A stretch of 14,169 bases of DNA from Chrysochromulina parva (GCA_002887195.1 PJAB01001481.1:1-14169); one strand, 5' to 3'; shown: positions 5,700 to 14,169, numbered from the stretch's first letter. Notes: a model not told the origin generated them from the sequence alone. Made by a program: numbers and translations.

Positions 5700-7988
5700 A
5701 TGATGGTGCTTTCGACGTCCTCCGGCTTAGCCGGCCCTTGCGATGGTTCGCTCAAAGGAGCGCTCTGGTGCGACCAGTCGCGCTCCTTCAAGCAGCGCGC
5801 CGCCGACATCGTTGCCAACCTGACGATCGAGGAGAAATCGGGCCTCTTCGTGAACCAGGCATCGGCGGTGCCGCGCCTTGAGCTGCCGGCCTACAATTGG
5901 TGGTCTGAGGCGCTGCATGGCGTGGCGCGCGACGGGCTGGCAACCTCCTTTCCGCAGATCTGTGGCGCCGCCACGTCGCTGAATCGCTCGCTCTGGTTCG
6001 CAATGGGCGAGACCACCGGCATTGAGGCTCGCGGCAAGAACAACGACCGCTCGCGCACAAGCATCTACCAGGGACTCACGATGTGGGCGCCGAACGTGAA
6101 TATCTTCAGGGACCCGCGCTGGGGGCGCGGCGAGGAGACGCCCGGTGAAGACCCGACCATCAATGGCGAGTACGCCGTGTCGTTCGTGAGTGGCATGCAG
6201 GGCCCTCCGAGTGGCAAGTACGTGCGCGCGGCCGCGTGCCTCAAGCACTACGCGGCGTACAACGAGGAGACGGGCCGGCTCTCCTTCCCGGCTGTGGTCA
6301 CTGCCCAGGACATGGAGGACACCTTCCTGCCCGCGTTCGAGGCGGGCGTTGAGCGCGGCCACGCGGTGGGCATCATGTGCTCATACAATGCGGAGACGTA
6401 TGGCTACGGGCTCCTCGGACCCGGGAGTACCGCGCAGCATGGCGCCATCCCCTCCTGTGCCAACAAGTACCTCATGAATGACCTCGCGCGCGACACTTGG
6501 GGCTTCGACGGCTACATCACCAGCGACTGCGGCGCAGTCTCCGGCGTCGCCAACGACCACGGCTACTCGCACACGCCGGCCGAAACAGCGATGGCCACGC
6601 TCGGTGCGGGTATGGATACCGAGTGCGGTTCGTACCTCGGTGCCAAGACGATGGCGCTGCTGCTTCAGAACAATGCCTCGGTCGCCAAGCTCGCTGACGC
6701 AGCGCTCATGCGCCTCTTCGACGTTCAGATGCGCCTCGGGTTCTTCGATCCCCGCGACCAGGTGCCGTGGGGCAGGTTCGGCCCAGAGGTTGTGGACACG
6801 CCCGCCCACCGCGCCCTTGCGCGCGAGGCGTCCGACCAATCGCTCGTGCTGCTCAAGAACACGGGCGGCACGCTGCCATTCTCGAAGATGACCAAGCCGG
6901 TGGCCGTTGTGGGTCGCAACGCCCTTGCGACGACGAACATGCTCGGAAACTACTACGGAACACCGCCGTTTCTGATCTCACCGTGCGACGGCGTGAGTGC
7001 CTCGAGCGGCGTCAAGGCGCTGTGCAGCGACGGCACGGACGGCGGCGCGAGCACCGTGAGTGCCATCAAGGCGGGCGCGGTGGGCGCGGTGGTACTGGTA
7101 GTCGGGCTCACCTCGGAAGGACAGGAGCCCGCCGACGAAGCCGAAGGCAAAGATCGGACTTCGCTGCTGCTCCCTCTGAAGCAAGACGACCTGATCGCGA
7201 CCGTGGCGATGGTGGCCAAGGAGTACAAGCTACCAGTGGCTCTTGTGGTGATGAGTGGTGGCCCTGTCGACGTGTCCGACGCCAAGGGGAACGAGGCTGT
7301 CGGTGCGATCATGTGGTGCGGCTACCCCGGCCAGGCGGGTGGCGCCGCGATCGCTGACGCGCTCTTCGGTGTGACGAACCCGTCTGGCAAGCTCACCATG
7401 ACATGGTACCCTGAGCAATTCGTCCAGGAGGTCTCTCTGACCGATATGGGCATGCGCCCAAATGCGAGCACGGGCAACCCGGGCCGCTCCCACCGCTTCT
7501 ATACTGGGGTGCCCGTCTTCGCGTTCGGCGAGGGCCTCTCATACACCTCCTTTGCGGTGCCGCCGCCCGAGGTCGCCCTCTCGCCCGGCGCGCTCGACAC
7601 GGCGCGTTCCGAGGGCGCTGCGGTGACGCGCGGCCGCTCGGCCGTCGTCGGCCATATCGAGGTGCGCGTGACGAATACGGGTGCCCGGTACGGCGCGTAC
7701 GGCGTGCTCCTCTTCGTGGCACCTCCGGCGCCCATCATGGCGCGCGGCGCGCCCCGTCAGAGCGTGCTCGATTTTGGCAAGGTCGCCCTCGCACCCGGGA
7801 CGTCGCAGACGCTCCGCTTCGAGGTGAAGGCCAAGGACTTGACGCATGCGGACCCACGCGGCACGCGTGTAGCGCCGACGGGCGAGTGGCGCTTTTGGGT
7901 GGGCACGGCGGCAGACGGTGCCAAGGTGGACGCCAACGTGACGCGCGTGCTGCTCACATCGGCGCTCCGGGTCGAGGTGCAGCCGTGA
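5700..7988 (+). CDS. Glycoside hydrolase family 3 beta-xylosidase/beta-glucosidase
   Basis: This single-exon protein of 762 residues hydrolyses terminal beta-xylosyl or related sugars from glycans, judging by family. It follows the plant BXL and fungal xylosidase plan throughout: LTIEEKSGLFVNQASAVPRL, WWSEALHGVA, MWAPNVNIFRDPRWGRGEE, CLKHYAAYN, and the nucleophile Asp276 in TSDCGAV. The second domain carries EAEGKDRTSLLLP (about 480-492), with the candidate acid/base glutamate. The C-terminal fibronectin III-like domain follows (HIEVRVTNTGARYGAYGVLLFV to the end). The start is set at the ATG at 5700 (ATGATG). A GTG in the same frame at 5640 exists, and TAG at 5631 closes the frame further up. 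Family members are normally secreted, but MMVLSTSSGLAG is a poor signal peptide, so either a signal-coding exon lies upstream or this form is intracellular. Xylosidase against glucosidase specificity cannot be settled from sequence alone. Confidence 0.92.
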   Translation: MMVLSTSSGLAGPCDGSLKGALWCDQSRSFKQRAADIVANLTIEEKSGLFVNQASAVPRLELPAYNWWSEALHGVARDGLATSFPQICGAATSLNRSLWFAMGETTGIEARGKNNDRSRTSIYQGLTMWAPNVNIFRDPRWGRGEETPGEDPTINGEYAVSFVSGMQGPPSGKYVRAAACLKHYAAYNEETGRLSFPAVVTAQDMEDTFLPAFEAGVERGHAVGIMCSYNAETYGYGLLGPGSTAQHGAIPSCANKYLMNDLARDTWGFDGYITSDCGAVSGVANDHGYSHTPAETAMATLGAGMDTECGSYLGAKTMALLLQNNASVAKLADAALMRLFDVQMRLGFFDPRDQVPWGRFGPEVVDTPAHRALAREASDQSLVLLKNTGGTLPFSKMTKPVAVVGRNALATTNMLGNYYGTPPFLISPCDGVSASSGVKALCSDGTDGGASTVSAIKAGAVGAVVLVVGLTSEGQEPADEAEGKDRTSLLLPLKQDDLIATVAMVAKEYKLPVALVVMSGGPVDVSDAKGNEAVGAIMWCGYPGQAGGAAIADALFGVTNPSGKLTMTWYPEQFVQEVSLTDMGMRPNASTGNPGRSHRFYTGVPVFAFGEGLSYTSFAVPPPEVALSPGALDTARSEGAAVTRGRSAVVGHIEVRVTNTGARYGAYGVLLFVAPPAPIMARGAPRQSVLDFGKVALAPGTSQTLRFEVKAKDLTHADPRGTRVAPTGEWRFWVGTAADGAKVDANVTRVLLTSALRVEVQP

Positions 7989-8423
7989 GCTGCAGTCGTG
8001 GCTGCGGCCCGTGGCTACGGCGCCCCTGATTAGAGAAGAGAGGCGGAGCGAGAACAGCCCGCCGTAAGTATAGCAAAAGCAAAGTTTCCTAGCCCTTGTC
8101 GCTTGTGGTCCTAGCTGCCTTGTCGCAGTTGAGAGCCGTCTTGACGACGAAAACAAGGCACCCCGCCTCGCTTGGCACGCTTCAGAGCGGCGCGCAGCAT
8201 GCGCGCCGTCGTCGCGCGTGCACGCCTCAAGGAAGCCGTTGTGTGGTGCCGTCTTCTGCGTTACGTGCGTTCATTTTGTCGCAAATGCAAGCAAGCAAGC
8301 TAACTAGTCGAATCAACACAAATGCGAGAGCTGGGCACTAGCGTCGTCGTGAGCTCTAATCGGCGCCGTCGCCATGCATGTCCTTTCCGCTCCGGGCGCC
8401 GACGCTGACGCCCCTTCTGTACA
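7989..8423. other. Intergenic stretch between the GH3 and M16 genes
   Basis: No gene is supported in these 435 bp. They must include the 3' end of the GH3 transcript and the promoter of the peptidase gene. The only structure noticed is GGCGCGC-AGCAT-GCGCGCC at 8189-8207, a perfect 7-bp stem with a 5-nt loop, and a short GCAA repeat near 8286-8299. Neither has an assigned role. Confidence 0.6.
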
Positions 8424-11400
8424 ATGACGGGCCCTGAGGATCCGCTGTTGCCCTCCGCACCCCCGCCGGAGCCCGTCGCAGGCTGGATTGCCAGCACGCC
8501 CATCGACGTGACTGGCGGCCGGGTTCTCGTGTTTACCTCGCCCGCGACTGGCCTGCGTGCTCTGCTCATCCAGACGGATGAGTCACTGTGCTCGTTGCAC
8601 GTCGTCATCGCCACTGAGGCGGACACCAACGATTGGAGCCATAAGGACGACGGCCTGCCACACACGCTCGAGCACGCCATTTTCATGGGCTCGGAGTACT
8701 ACCCGTACAAGGGTATCCTCGACAAGCTGGCCAACCGGTGCTGCGCTGATGGCACGAACGCGTGGACCGCCACCGACCACACGTGCTACACGCTCACGAC
8801 CGCTGGGGCAGAGGGCTGCCTGTCCATGCTGCCCATCTACGCGGACCACATCCTGTACCCGACGCTGACGGACGAGTGCTTTTTAACTGAGGTGCATCAC
8901 GTCACGGGCGAGGGCGAAGACAAGGGCGTCGTGTACTGCGAGATGCAGGGGCGCGAGAACTCTGCCTCGTCGCTCATCGACCGCGCCGTCCTCGACCTGC
9001 TCTATCCTACCGGCGGCCTGTCGGCCGAGACAGGTGGCAAGCTGAAAAACCTGCGCACGCTCACGAACGCGCAGGTGCGCCGCTACCACGCGGAGAATTA
9101 TCGCGCGGACAACATAGCTTTCGTCGTCTCGGGAACGGTGGACGAGGCGGCGTTCCTCGCAGCACTCGCGCACGTCGACGCGCGCGTCGCCTCCAAGCCG
9201 CGCCCGCCGCCACGCGCGCGCCCTTGGACCCAACCGGTCGTGCCACTCGACCTGAGCGCCGAGGGGGTGCTGCCGCCCCTGGGTACCTCGTCCCTGCCGC
9301 CTCGGCAGCCGCGCATGATCGAGTTCCCGTCGGAGGACGAGTCGTGCGGCACCGTCTCGATGGCGTGGCGTGGGCCCCGCTTCGCCGAGCAGCGCGCGTG
9401 GCTCGCGCTCAAGCTGCTCTGGAAGTACCTGACCGACTCGGCAGCCTCGCCTCTGCAGAAGGCCTTCGTCGAGTGCGAGGAGCCCCTGTGTGGGGACGTG
9501 GCCTCCACGGACGAGACCTTCAGCGAGGGGTATCATCAGGTGTGGTTCGAGGGCGTCGAAGTGGAGAGCATCGAGAAGATCGTGCCCACATTCTTCACGG
9601 CGCTCGCGGGCGCACGCGACGCGTTCGACATGGAGCGGATGGGCTTGACGCTGCGCCGCTTCAGACGTGTCCACCTCGAATCTCTGGAATCGCATCCGGC
9701 GGACGTGCTCGTCGATCCTCTGATCCGTTACTTTCTGTACGAGCCGCCTGATGCGTCGCCGGACGGGCTGCGTTCGCACCTCGACCCGCTGCCCGAGCTC
9801 GCGCCCATCAGCCAGATGACGAAGCCCGAGTGGCAGGCGCTGATCGATCAGTACATCCTGCACACGCCCTGCTGCGCCGTCGTGGGGCGCCCGTCGGCGC
9901 GTCTCGCGAAGCAAATCGAGGAGGAGACGAAGGCGCTCACCAAGGCCAATGTGGAGCGGCTGGGGCCCGACGGGCTACGCGCGCAAGGCGAGGCCCTCGA
10001 ACGGGCAGTCAAATTCAACGAGCGTCCCATCGACGAGGCCATCCTGACGGCGGTGCCGATTCCCGAGTACGCAAAGGTACGTGGGCCGCCCGCGTTCACA
10101 CTCCGCGGCGGCGGGCTCACACTCCTCGCGTCCGCGCCAGGCACGGGCGCCGGCGTGCCCGAGGCGACGCGCTCGGCGGTGGCGGCGGCGCTGCATGCAT
10201 CCGCAGATGCATGCAAAACGTGCGTGCCGGTTTCGTCCGACGGCCTCTTCGTCGAGTGGACCCACGTCGAGTCAGCCTTTGTAACGGCCGCGGTCGCCTT
10301 CGACACGAGTGCCGTGCCGGCGTCACTCCGTCTCTACCTGCCGCTGCTCCTCGAGATGTGGTGGAAGCTGCCCGCATGCCTCGAGGACGGAACTCGCCTG
10401 CCCAAGGATGCCTTTGTCGCAGCGCTCGAGGACGACACGGTCAATTACAGCGCCAATTTCGGCCAGATCACAGGGCGTCTCTCACAGCTCGCGTCGATCT
10501 CGGTCAAGGTCGAGCTTGAGGGCAGCGGTGGGGCGCCCGGGCTCGCCACGGCGCTCATGTGGTTACGTCGCTCCCTCTATCTCACAACGACCTCACTCTC
10601 GCACGTCAAGATGGCCGCCAAGAACATGGCCTCGCGGCTGCCCGCCGCCTTTCGCGAGGGCTCGTCGATGGTCGCGCATGTGATGGACTGTGTGCAGCTC
10701 GAGGCCTCGCGTGCCAATGTGGTGGCCGCGTGCCCGATGCAGCAACAGCCCTTCGTGGCGCGCCTGCTCGCGCGGCTTGTAACGGCAGAGGGCGCGGCGC
10801 ACGTGCTCGCCCAGCTCGGCGCTTTGCGAGCCCTGCTGCTCCGTCCAGACCGCATGCAAGTGCTCGTTGCATGCAACCTGACCAAGGTACTCGCGCCCTA
10901 TGAGCAGCTGTGCGCAGCGCTCGCGCCGCCGCCGCCCGGGGCGATGGCGGCGATTGAGTGCGATGACGAGGCTGGGGCGGCGGAGGGGCCCGAGGGGGAG
11001 GATGACGAGGTGGGCGAGGAGGAGGACGACGAGGAGGGCGAGGAGGACGACAAGGGCGACGACGAGGAGGAGGAGGGGGCGAAAGGTGACGAGGCGTGCG
11101 CCGCGTGCGACGAGGGTGACGAGGGCAAAGACGGTGGCGCCGACGCGACGGTTGCTCCCACGCCCAAGTCACCGCCCAAGAAGGTCAAAGCGGCTGCCTC
11201 GCCCGCGCTCGAAGCCATTGGTGAGGAGGCGGCGGCGGCCGCGGCCGCGGTGCGCGCGCCCGCAGTCACCCCACACCTCCTCCGCCACGTGACCGATTGG
11301 AGCGCGCTACGTAAGGACGTGAGTGGTCAGATGACCATCGCTCCCCTCGCTTCCATCGAGTCGGCGTTCTTGGTGCTCACGACGGCGGGCGTCAGCGCCA

Positions 11401-12098
11401 TGGACGCCGACGTGGCGCCGCTGCGGGTCATGATAGAGCACCTTTCCGCGCTCGAGGGTGACTTTTGGGTCAAACTCCGCGGTGCGGGGCTCACGTATGG
11501 CTCTTCGCTCTCCAATGACATTGAGAGGCGCGCGCTCTCCTTCTCGTTATACCGATGCGCCGACGCACTCGCCGCGTACAAAGCCGCGAAGCAGATCGTC
11601 GTCGAGTACGCCACGGGGGTGCTCACAATCTCGCCGGTGCAGCTCGCCGGTGCCAAGTCCTCGCTCGCGTATAGCATCCTCGCTCGCACGTCGACCAAGG
11701 CGAGCGTCATCAACCAGACGTGGAGCTCCGCCTATCTCGGCGTCCCGGCGGATTACGACCGTTGGCTGCTCCAGCAGCTCGACGCGACCGACGTGAGCGC
11801 GGCGCTCCACACGCTTCGGAAGTACATCGTTCCCCTCTTCGACGCCTCGGCCAACCTGAGCGTCACGTGCCCCCCTTCCAAGGTGGACGCCCTCGCTGCC
11901 GGCCTCGAGGCCGCCCACGGCGGCGCGGTGTGCGTAGTGCCCGAGGAGCAGCTCAATGCTGTCTTCGGCCTTGACGCCGACGCGCCGCCGCCGCAGACTC
12001 AAGGGCGCGCCAAGCCTCTTCCCGCCTTCGCCTTTGCGAAGCAGTTTGGCAGGTGCGAGTGCCCGCGCTGCGGCCCACCCACTGTGGACGACAAGTGA
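8424..12098 (+). CDS. M16-family zinc metallopeptidase, SDD3/presequence-protease-like
   Basis: This is a 1224-residue single-exon protein. The inverted zinc motif HTLEH (His80, Glu83, His84) lies in LPHTLEHAIFMGSEYYPYKG, and the third ligand is probably Glu173 in GVVYCEMQGREN. The flanking NAWTATDHTCYTLTTAG and YADHILYPTLTDE are hallmarks of the large M16C-type peptidases related to yeast YOL098C (SDD3) and, more distantly, the organellar presequence proteases. These form a closed chamber that degrades peptides. A second M16-like half follows, including VEWTHVESAFVTAAVAFDTS near residue 612 and a C-terminal half around 980-1190. Residues about 845-910 are an almost purely acidic Asp/Glu/Gly insert, followed by a basic PPKKVK patch and an Ala run. 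The N-terminus (MTGPEDPLLPSAPPP) lacks a transit peptide, so a cytosolic location is inferred. The C-terminus ends in a Cys-rich CECPRC tail. The ATG at 8424 directly precedes conserved family sequence. Confidence 0.93.
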   Translation: MTGPEDPLLPSAPPPEPVAGWIASTPIDVTGGRVLVFTSPATGLRALLIQTDESLCSLHVVIATEADTNDWSHKDDGLPHTLEHAIFMGSEYYPYKGILDKLANRCCADGTNAWTATDHTCYTLTTAGAEGCLSMLPIYADHILYPTLTDECFLTEVHHVTGEGEDKGVVYCEMQGRENSASSLIDRAVLDLLYPTGGLSAETGGKLKNLRTLTNAQVRRYHAENYRADNIAFVVSGTVDEAAFLAALAHVDARVASKPRPPPRARPWTQPVVPLDLSAEGVLPPLGTSSLPPRQPRMIEFPSEDESCGTVSMAWRGPRFAEQRAWLALKLLWKYLTDSAASPLQKAFVECEEPLCGDVASTDETFSEGYHQVWFEGVEVESIEKIVPTFFTALAGARDAFDMERMGLTLRRFRRVHLESLESHPADVLVDPLIRYFLYEPPDASPDGLRSHLDPLPELAPISQMTKPEWQALIDQYILHTPCCAVVGRPSARLAKQIEEETKALTKANVERLGPDGLRAQGEALERAVKFNERPIDEAILTAVPIPEYAKVRGPPAFTLRGGGLTLLASAPGTGAGVPEATRSAVAAALHASADACKTCVPVSSDGLFVEWTHVESAFVTAAVAFDTSAVPASLRLYLPLLLEMWWKLPACLEDGTRLPKDAFVAALEDDTVNYSANFGQITGRLSQLASISVKVELEGSGGAPGLATALMWLRRSLYLTTTSLSHVKMAAKNMASRLPAAFREGSSMVAHVMDCVQLEASRANVVAACPMQQQPFVARLLARLVTAEGAAHVLAQLGALRALLLRPDRMQVLVACNLTKVLAPYEQLCAALAPPPPGAMAAIECDDEAGAAEGPEGEDDEVGEEEDDEEGEEDDKGDDEEEEGAKGDEACAACDEGDEGKDGGADATVAPTPKSPPKKVKAAASPALEAIGEEAAAAAAAVRAPAVTPHLLRHVTDWSALRKDVSGQMTIAPLASIESAFLVLTTAGVSAMDADVAPLRVMIEHLSALEGDFWVKLRGAGLTYGSSLSNDIERRALSFSLYRCADALAAYKAAKQIVVEYATGVLTISPVQLAGAKSSLAYSILARTSTKASVINQTWSSAYLGVPADYDRWLLQQLDATDVSAALHTLRKYIVPLFDASANLSVTCPPSKVDALAAGLEAAHGGAVCVVPEEQLNAVFGLDADAPPPQTQGRAKPLPAFAFAKQFGRCECPRCGPPTVDDK
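10955..11270 (+). other. Low-complexity acidic insert inside the M16 peptidase
   Basis: The DNA is a purine-rich run of GAG, GAC and GGC codons. It encodes about 65 residues that are mostly Asp, Glu and Gly, then a Thr/Pro/Lys linker with PPKKVK, then an Ala run. It sits between the two halves of the peptidase, where family members normally have a linker. The frame stays open across it, so it is an insertion and not a break. Confidence 0.8.
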
Positions 12099-12610
12099 CG
12101 TGTCCTGGCGGCGAGGGGGGCGAGGGGGGCGAGTGCCGGTTGGACGGGCGCGGATTGAACCAGACGTGTCCGCCACGCGCGAGTCCGCCACGCGCGAGTC
12201 CGTGTCACGAGGTGTGCCATCATGGTCGAGGCGTCGGGGGAACAGAAAGGGTGGAGCACACGGCGCTCACTGCACAAGAGCGAGCGAAGTTGCCAGGACC
12301 CGCGAGTCTGGAGTGGGTGTAGCACACGCCACATGGATTCGCGTTGGTCGCAGGACGCAGCTGCACTATCGGCCCTGCCCGGTGGTTGAAAAAAGTTGCG
12401 GTTCGTGTACTACCGTAACTCAGGTCTCAGCCGTGACTACACTGATGTTTTTTCCTTCATAACAAACACGACCCCTCGCACGAAAGCCAAGCGCCACGCC
12501 ATCAAAATAATGCGTATGCTGTGCAAATTACCCCACCCCTCGCCGACCTGAGCCTCGTCTTCTCTTGCGCTCTCGTCAACGGTCGGGCATCATGACCTGT
12601 CAGCGTGCTC
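12099..12610. other. Intergenic stretch between convergent M16 and TAF5 genes
   Basis: No gene is supported in these 512 bp, which lie between two gene ends and should hold both 3' untranslated regions. Two small tandem repeats are present: GGCGAGGGG in 2.7 copies at 12110-12133, and GTCCGCCACGCGCGA in 2.3 perfect copies at 12168-12202. From about 12380 to 12530 the sequence is clearly less GC-rich (for example GTTTTTTCCTTCATAACAAA), as expected of 3' flanking DNA. Confidence 0.65.
12168..12202. repeat. 15-bp tandem repeat, 2.3 copies
   Basis: GTCCGCCACGCGCGA occurs twice without mismatch (12168-12182 and 12183-12197), followed by GTCCG. It lies in the gap between convergent genes. No function is suggested. 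Confidence 0.85.
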
Positions 12611-14169
12611 TCAGCGCGCTCCATCCTCCGCCCACAGCCCGGCCTTCGGCGCGTCTTCGGCGCCGCTCGCAATCAGCATGGTCTGGCCGGGCACGAAGGT
12701 CGCGTTGATGAGCGGCACGGGGCTGGGCAGGCTGAGCGCAGGCGCCACCTCCTCCTCCTTGGTCTGCATCAGATCGCGCACCTCCCACACGAAGACATTG
12801 TGCCGGCCTGCACTCGCGAGCAGCCGGCCCGAGTGCGAGAAGGAGACTGCACACGCGCCCGGGTCACCCTTCGCCGGAAGCTTTTTGAGCTCGCGGCCGG
12901 AGGCGAGGTGCCACAGGCGCACCGTGGAATCCTCAGATGCCGAGGCGGCGGTGGTGCCGTCATGCGAGATGGCCACCGCACGCACGGGTGCAGTGTGTCC
13001 GTGGAAGAGGCGGATGCAGCTAGCAGTCGCAACGTCCCACAGGCGCAGCGTGCCATCATGAGAGCCGGAGAGCGCGTACGCGCCGTTCGGGTGGAAGATG
13101 GCGTGATTGATGTCCCCGTGGTGTCCCGCGAGCACACGCAGCGGCGCGCGCCGCTCCGTCGTGAAGATGCGCAGTGCACCATCGTACCCGCCTGTGAGGA
13201 AGTGCGAGTTGTGCGGCGAGAAGGCAGTATGAAAGACAGGGCATCCGTGCTCGCGGTAGCTCATGAGACAGCATCCGTGACGAAGCGACCAGAGGCGCAC
13301 GCCGCCATCCTGCCCGGCCGAGAGCAGGAACTTGGAGTCGCGAGATGCGCTCGTCGAGTACACCGGGCCCGAGTGCCCATACAGGCTGCGTACCACCATG
13401 GGCGGCGATGCCGCATGAGGCGCGTGGAAGCGGCTCTCGAGGAGCGTATCGCGCGAGAAGCGACACACGTCGATAGCGCCGTCGGCGCGTCCGCAGGCGG
13501 CAAGCCGGAGGCACGGGGCGACCTCGACACTGCAGAGCTCCGACGCGTCGCCCCCCGAGCTCAGGCGCAGCAGACACACAGACGCGACGCACTTTCGTGC
13601 CGGCCGGCCGCCGTCCTTGCCGTCCTTGGTGCCGCCCCCCGTAGCCGCAGAGAGCGCGCCGGTGGGTGCGGGCGCAGCGGCAGCGGGCGCACCAGCGGCG
13701 GCGGGCGCAGCGGCAGCGGCTTTGACGTCGCCCGCCGCGGCGCCGTTGACCAGCGCGCTGGGTGCAGCGCCGGCGCCGTTGGCCTCGAGCTTCACCGGCT
13801 CCATCGATGGAGGTAGAGGCGCATCCGGCGGTGCCGGTGTCTCACTCTTGACGCCGTCAACGGCTGGCGAAGGCGTGCTGCGCAAGGCGGGTGGCAGCGA
13901 TGGCTTTGCTGTGTGAATGCCCGACTGTGTGAATGTGTGTGAAGTTGAAAGCGATGGCTTAGCTGCGGCTGCTGCCGCCGTCGCATCGGTCAGCTCGTCG
14001 TTAGCCTCAGCAGCTGTGCGCTTCCTCGTCGGCCGCATCTCACCCCACAGCCCTGTCATCGTGCCGTTCGCCTCCGCCGTCGCGCCGGCGGTGGCGGCGG
14101 TAGGCGCGGCGGCGGGCGCGGCGGCGGGCGCGGCGGCGGGCGCGGCGGCGGGCGCGGCGGCGGGCGCGG
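12611..14169 (-). CDS. TAF5: TFIID subunit TAF5, WD40 C-terminal part (5' end outside window)
   Basis: TAF5 is a core scaffold subunit of the general transcription factor TFIID (in animals also of SAGA-like complexes, as TAF5L), acting in the nucleus at RNA polymerase II promoters. Residues are counted here from the ATG at 14057-14059. Six WD40 blades are readable: 174-200, 227-259 (LYGHSGPVYSTSASRDSKFL), 268-300, 310-343 (LAGHHGDINHAIFHPNGAYA), 352-385 and 396-427. A degenerate seventh blade precedes the stop at 12611-12613. The LYGHSGPVY, AGHHGDIN and HDGTLRLWDV blocks are the TAF5 pattern. Residues 20-150 are an Ala/Pro-rich linker. The frame remains open upstream of that ATG to the window edge through a PAAA repeat, and the N-terminal LisH and TAF5-NTD regions are not in view. 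So the ATG at 14059 is probably internal and the gene continues to the right. Confidence 0.88.
   Translation of the reverse strand, partial: APAAAPAAAPAAAPAAAPAAAPTAATAGATAEANGTMTGLWGEMRPTRKRTAAEANDELTDATAAAAAAKPSLSTSHTFTQSGIHTAKPSLPPALRSTPSPAVDGVKSETPAPPDAPLPPSMEPVKLEANGAGAAPSALVNGAAAGDVKAAAAAPAAAGAPAAAAPAPTGALSAATGGGTKDGKDGGRPARKCVASVCLLRLSSGGDASELCSVEVAPCLRLAACGRADGAIDVCRFSRDTLLESRFHAPHAASPPMVVRSLYGHSGPVYSTSASRDSKFLLSAGQDGGVRLWSLRHGCCLMSYREHGCPVFHTAFSPHNSHFLTGGYDGALRIFTTERRAPLRVLAGHHGDINHAIFHPNGAYALSGSHDGTLRLWDVATASCIRLFHGHTAPVRAVAISHDGTTAASASEDSTVRLWHLASGRELKKLPAKGDPGACAVSFSHSGRLLASAGRHNVFVWEVRDLMQTKEEEVAPALSLPSPVPLINATFVPGQTMLIASGAEDAPKAGLWAEDGAR
14103..14169. repeat. 12-bp GC-only tandem repeat, 5.6 perfect copies, running off the window
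   Basis: The unit GGCGCGGCGGCG repeats five times without mismatch plus seven bases. On the minus strand, in the frame of TAF5, it encodes the four-residue repeat Pro-Ala-Ala-Ala, so its length changes do not disturb the frame. It continues past the right edge, and the true copy number may be affected by assembly. Confidence 0.9.

Noticed and set aside
8883..9914. Minus-strand open frame of 343 codons
   Set aside because: It is antisense to the conserved M16 N-terminal domain, has a low-complexity Arg/Leu/His composition, and no family was recognised.
10190..10220. Possible small intron around the repeated TGCATGCA
   Set aside because: The frame is open, the residues (ALHASADACKT) are acceptable, and no GT-AG pair of sensible length improves the protein.
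10853..10877. GCATGCAAGTGCTCG in the M16 gene, close to the 3' end of intron 2 (GCATGCAGGTGCTCG)
   Set aside because: It is inside an intact reading frame at a position that fits the family (MQVLVACNL), with no accompanying GGCCTCTGAT units or donor. Probably chance or GCATGC bias.
12605..13816. Plus-strand open frame of 403 codons
   Set aside because: It is antisense to the TAF5 WD40 domain. Its Arg-, Ala- and Gly-rich translation is a composition effect, while the minus strand has clear homology.

Overview
This window looks like nuclear DNA of a eukaryotic microalga with GC-rich genes, most likely a haptophyte or a similar lineage with a secondary plastid. The evidence is a TFIID subunit (TAF5), a plant-type photolyase-like/hydrolase fusion interrupted by GT-AG introns, a plant-type GH3 beta-xylosidase, and an SDD3-like M16 peptidase. 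Genes are long, compact and mostly without introns. They have no operon layout, and the intergenic DNA is less GC-rich than the genes. The lineage is an inference: no ribosomal RNA or organellar marker is present.

Layout. (a) 2-358 (+): the 3' end of a YeeE/YedE-type (DUF6691-like) membrane protein, cut by the window edge. (b) 359-1545: a long stretch with no supported gene. It holds a decayed tandem repeat (419-551), a cluster of GGTGCGTA repeats with palindromic cores and a 13-bp inverted repeat (800-1056), and a hairpin-forming inverted repeat (1147-1211). (c) 1546-3949 (+): a three-exon gene joining an N-terminal photolyase-like domain to a C-terminal alpha/beta hydrolase. (d) 4190-5518 (+): a radical SAM protein with an N-terminal B12-binding-like domain and a bacterial look, preceded by a long imperfect hairpin. 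(e) 5700-7988 (+): a GH3 beta-xylosidase/glucosidase. (f) 8424-12098 (+): a 1224-residue M16 zinc peptidase with a strongly acidic insert. (g) 12611 to the right edge (-): TAF5, convergent with the peptidase gene, running off the window through an Ala/Pro-coding 12-bp tandem repeat.

The genes do not form an obvious pathway. They are a mix of housekeeping functions (transcription, peptide turnover) and accessory enzymes (glycan hydrolysis, an unknown radical SAM reaction).

The most interesting structure is in the introns of the photolyase/hydrolase gene. Both are phase 0, both are built from the same roughly 10-nt GGCCTCTGAT unit and the same CCTCCCTC...TGCATGCAG tail, and both are flanked by a direct copy of AGGTGCTC. 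This resembles the target-site duplication of introner (intron-generating) elements. The first intron has also been enlarged by an 86-bp tandem duplication that copied the exon-intron junction, so it contains a 40-nt candidate frameshifting 'poison' exon. No CRISPR array, tRNA, rRNA, or transposase gene was recognised.
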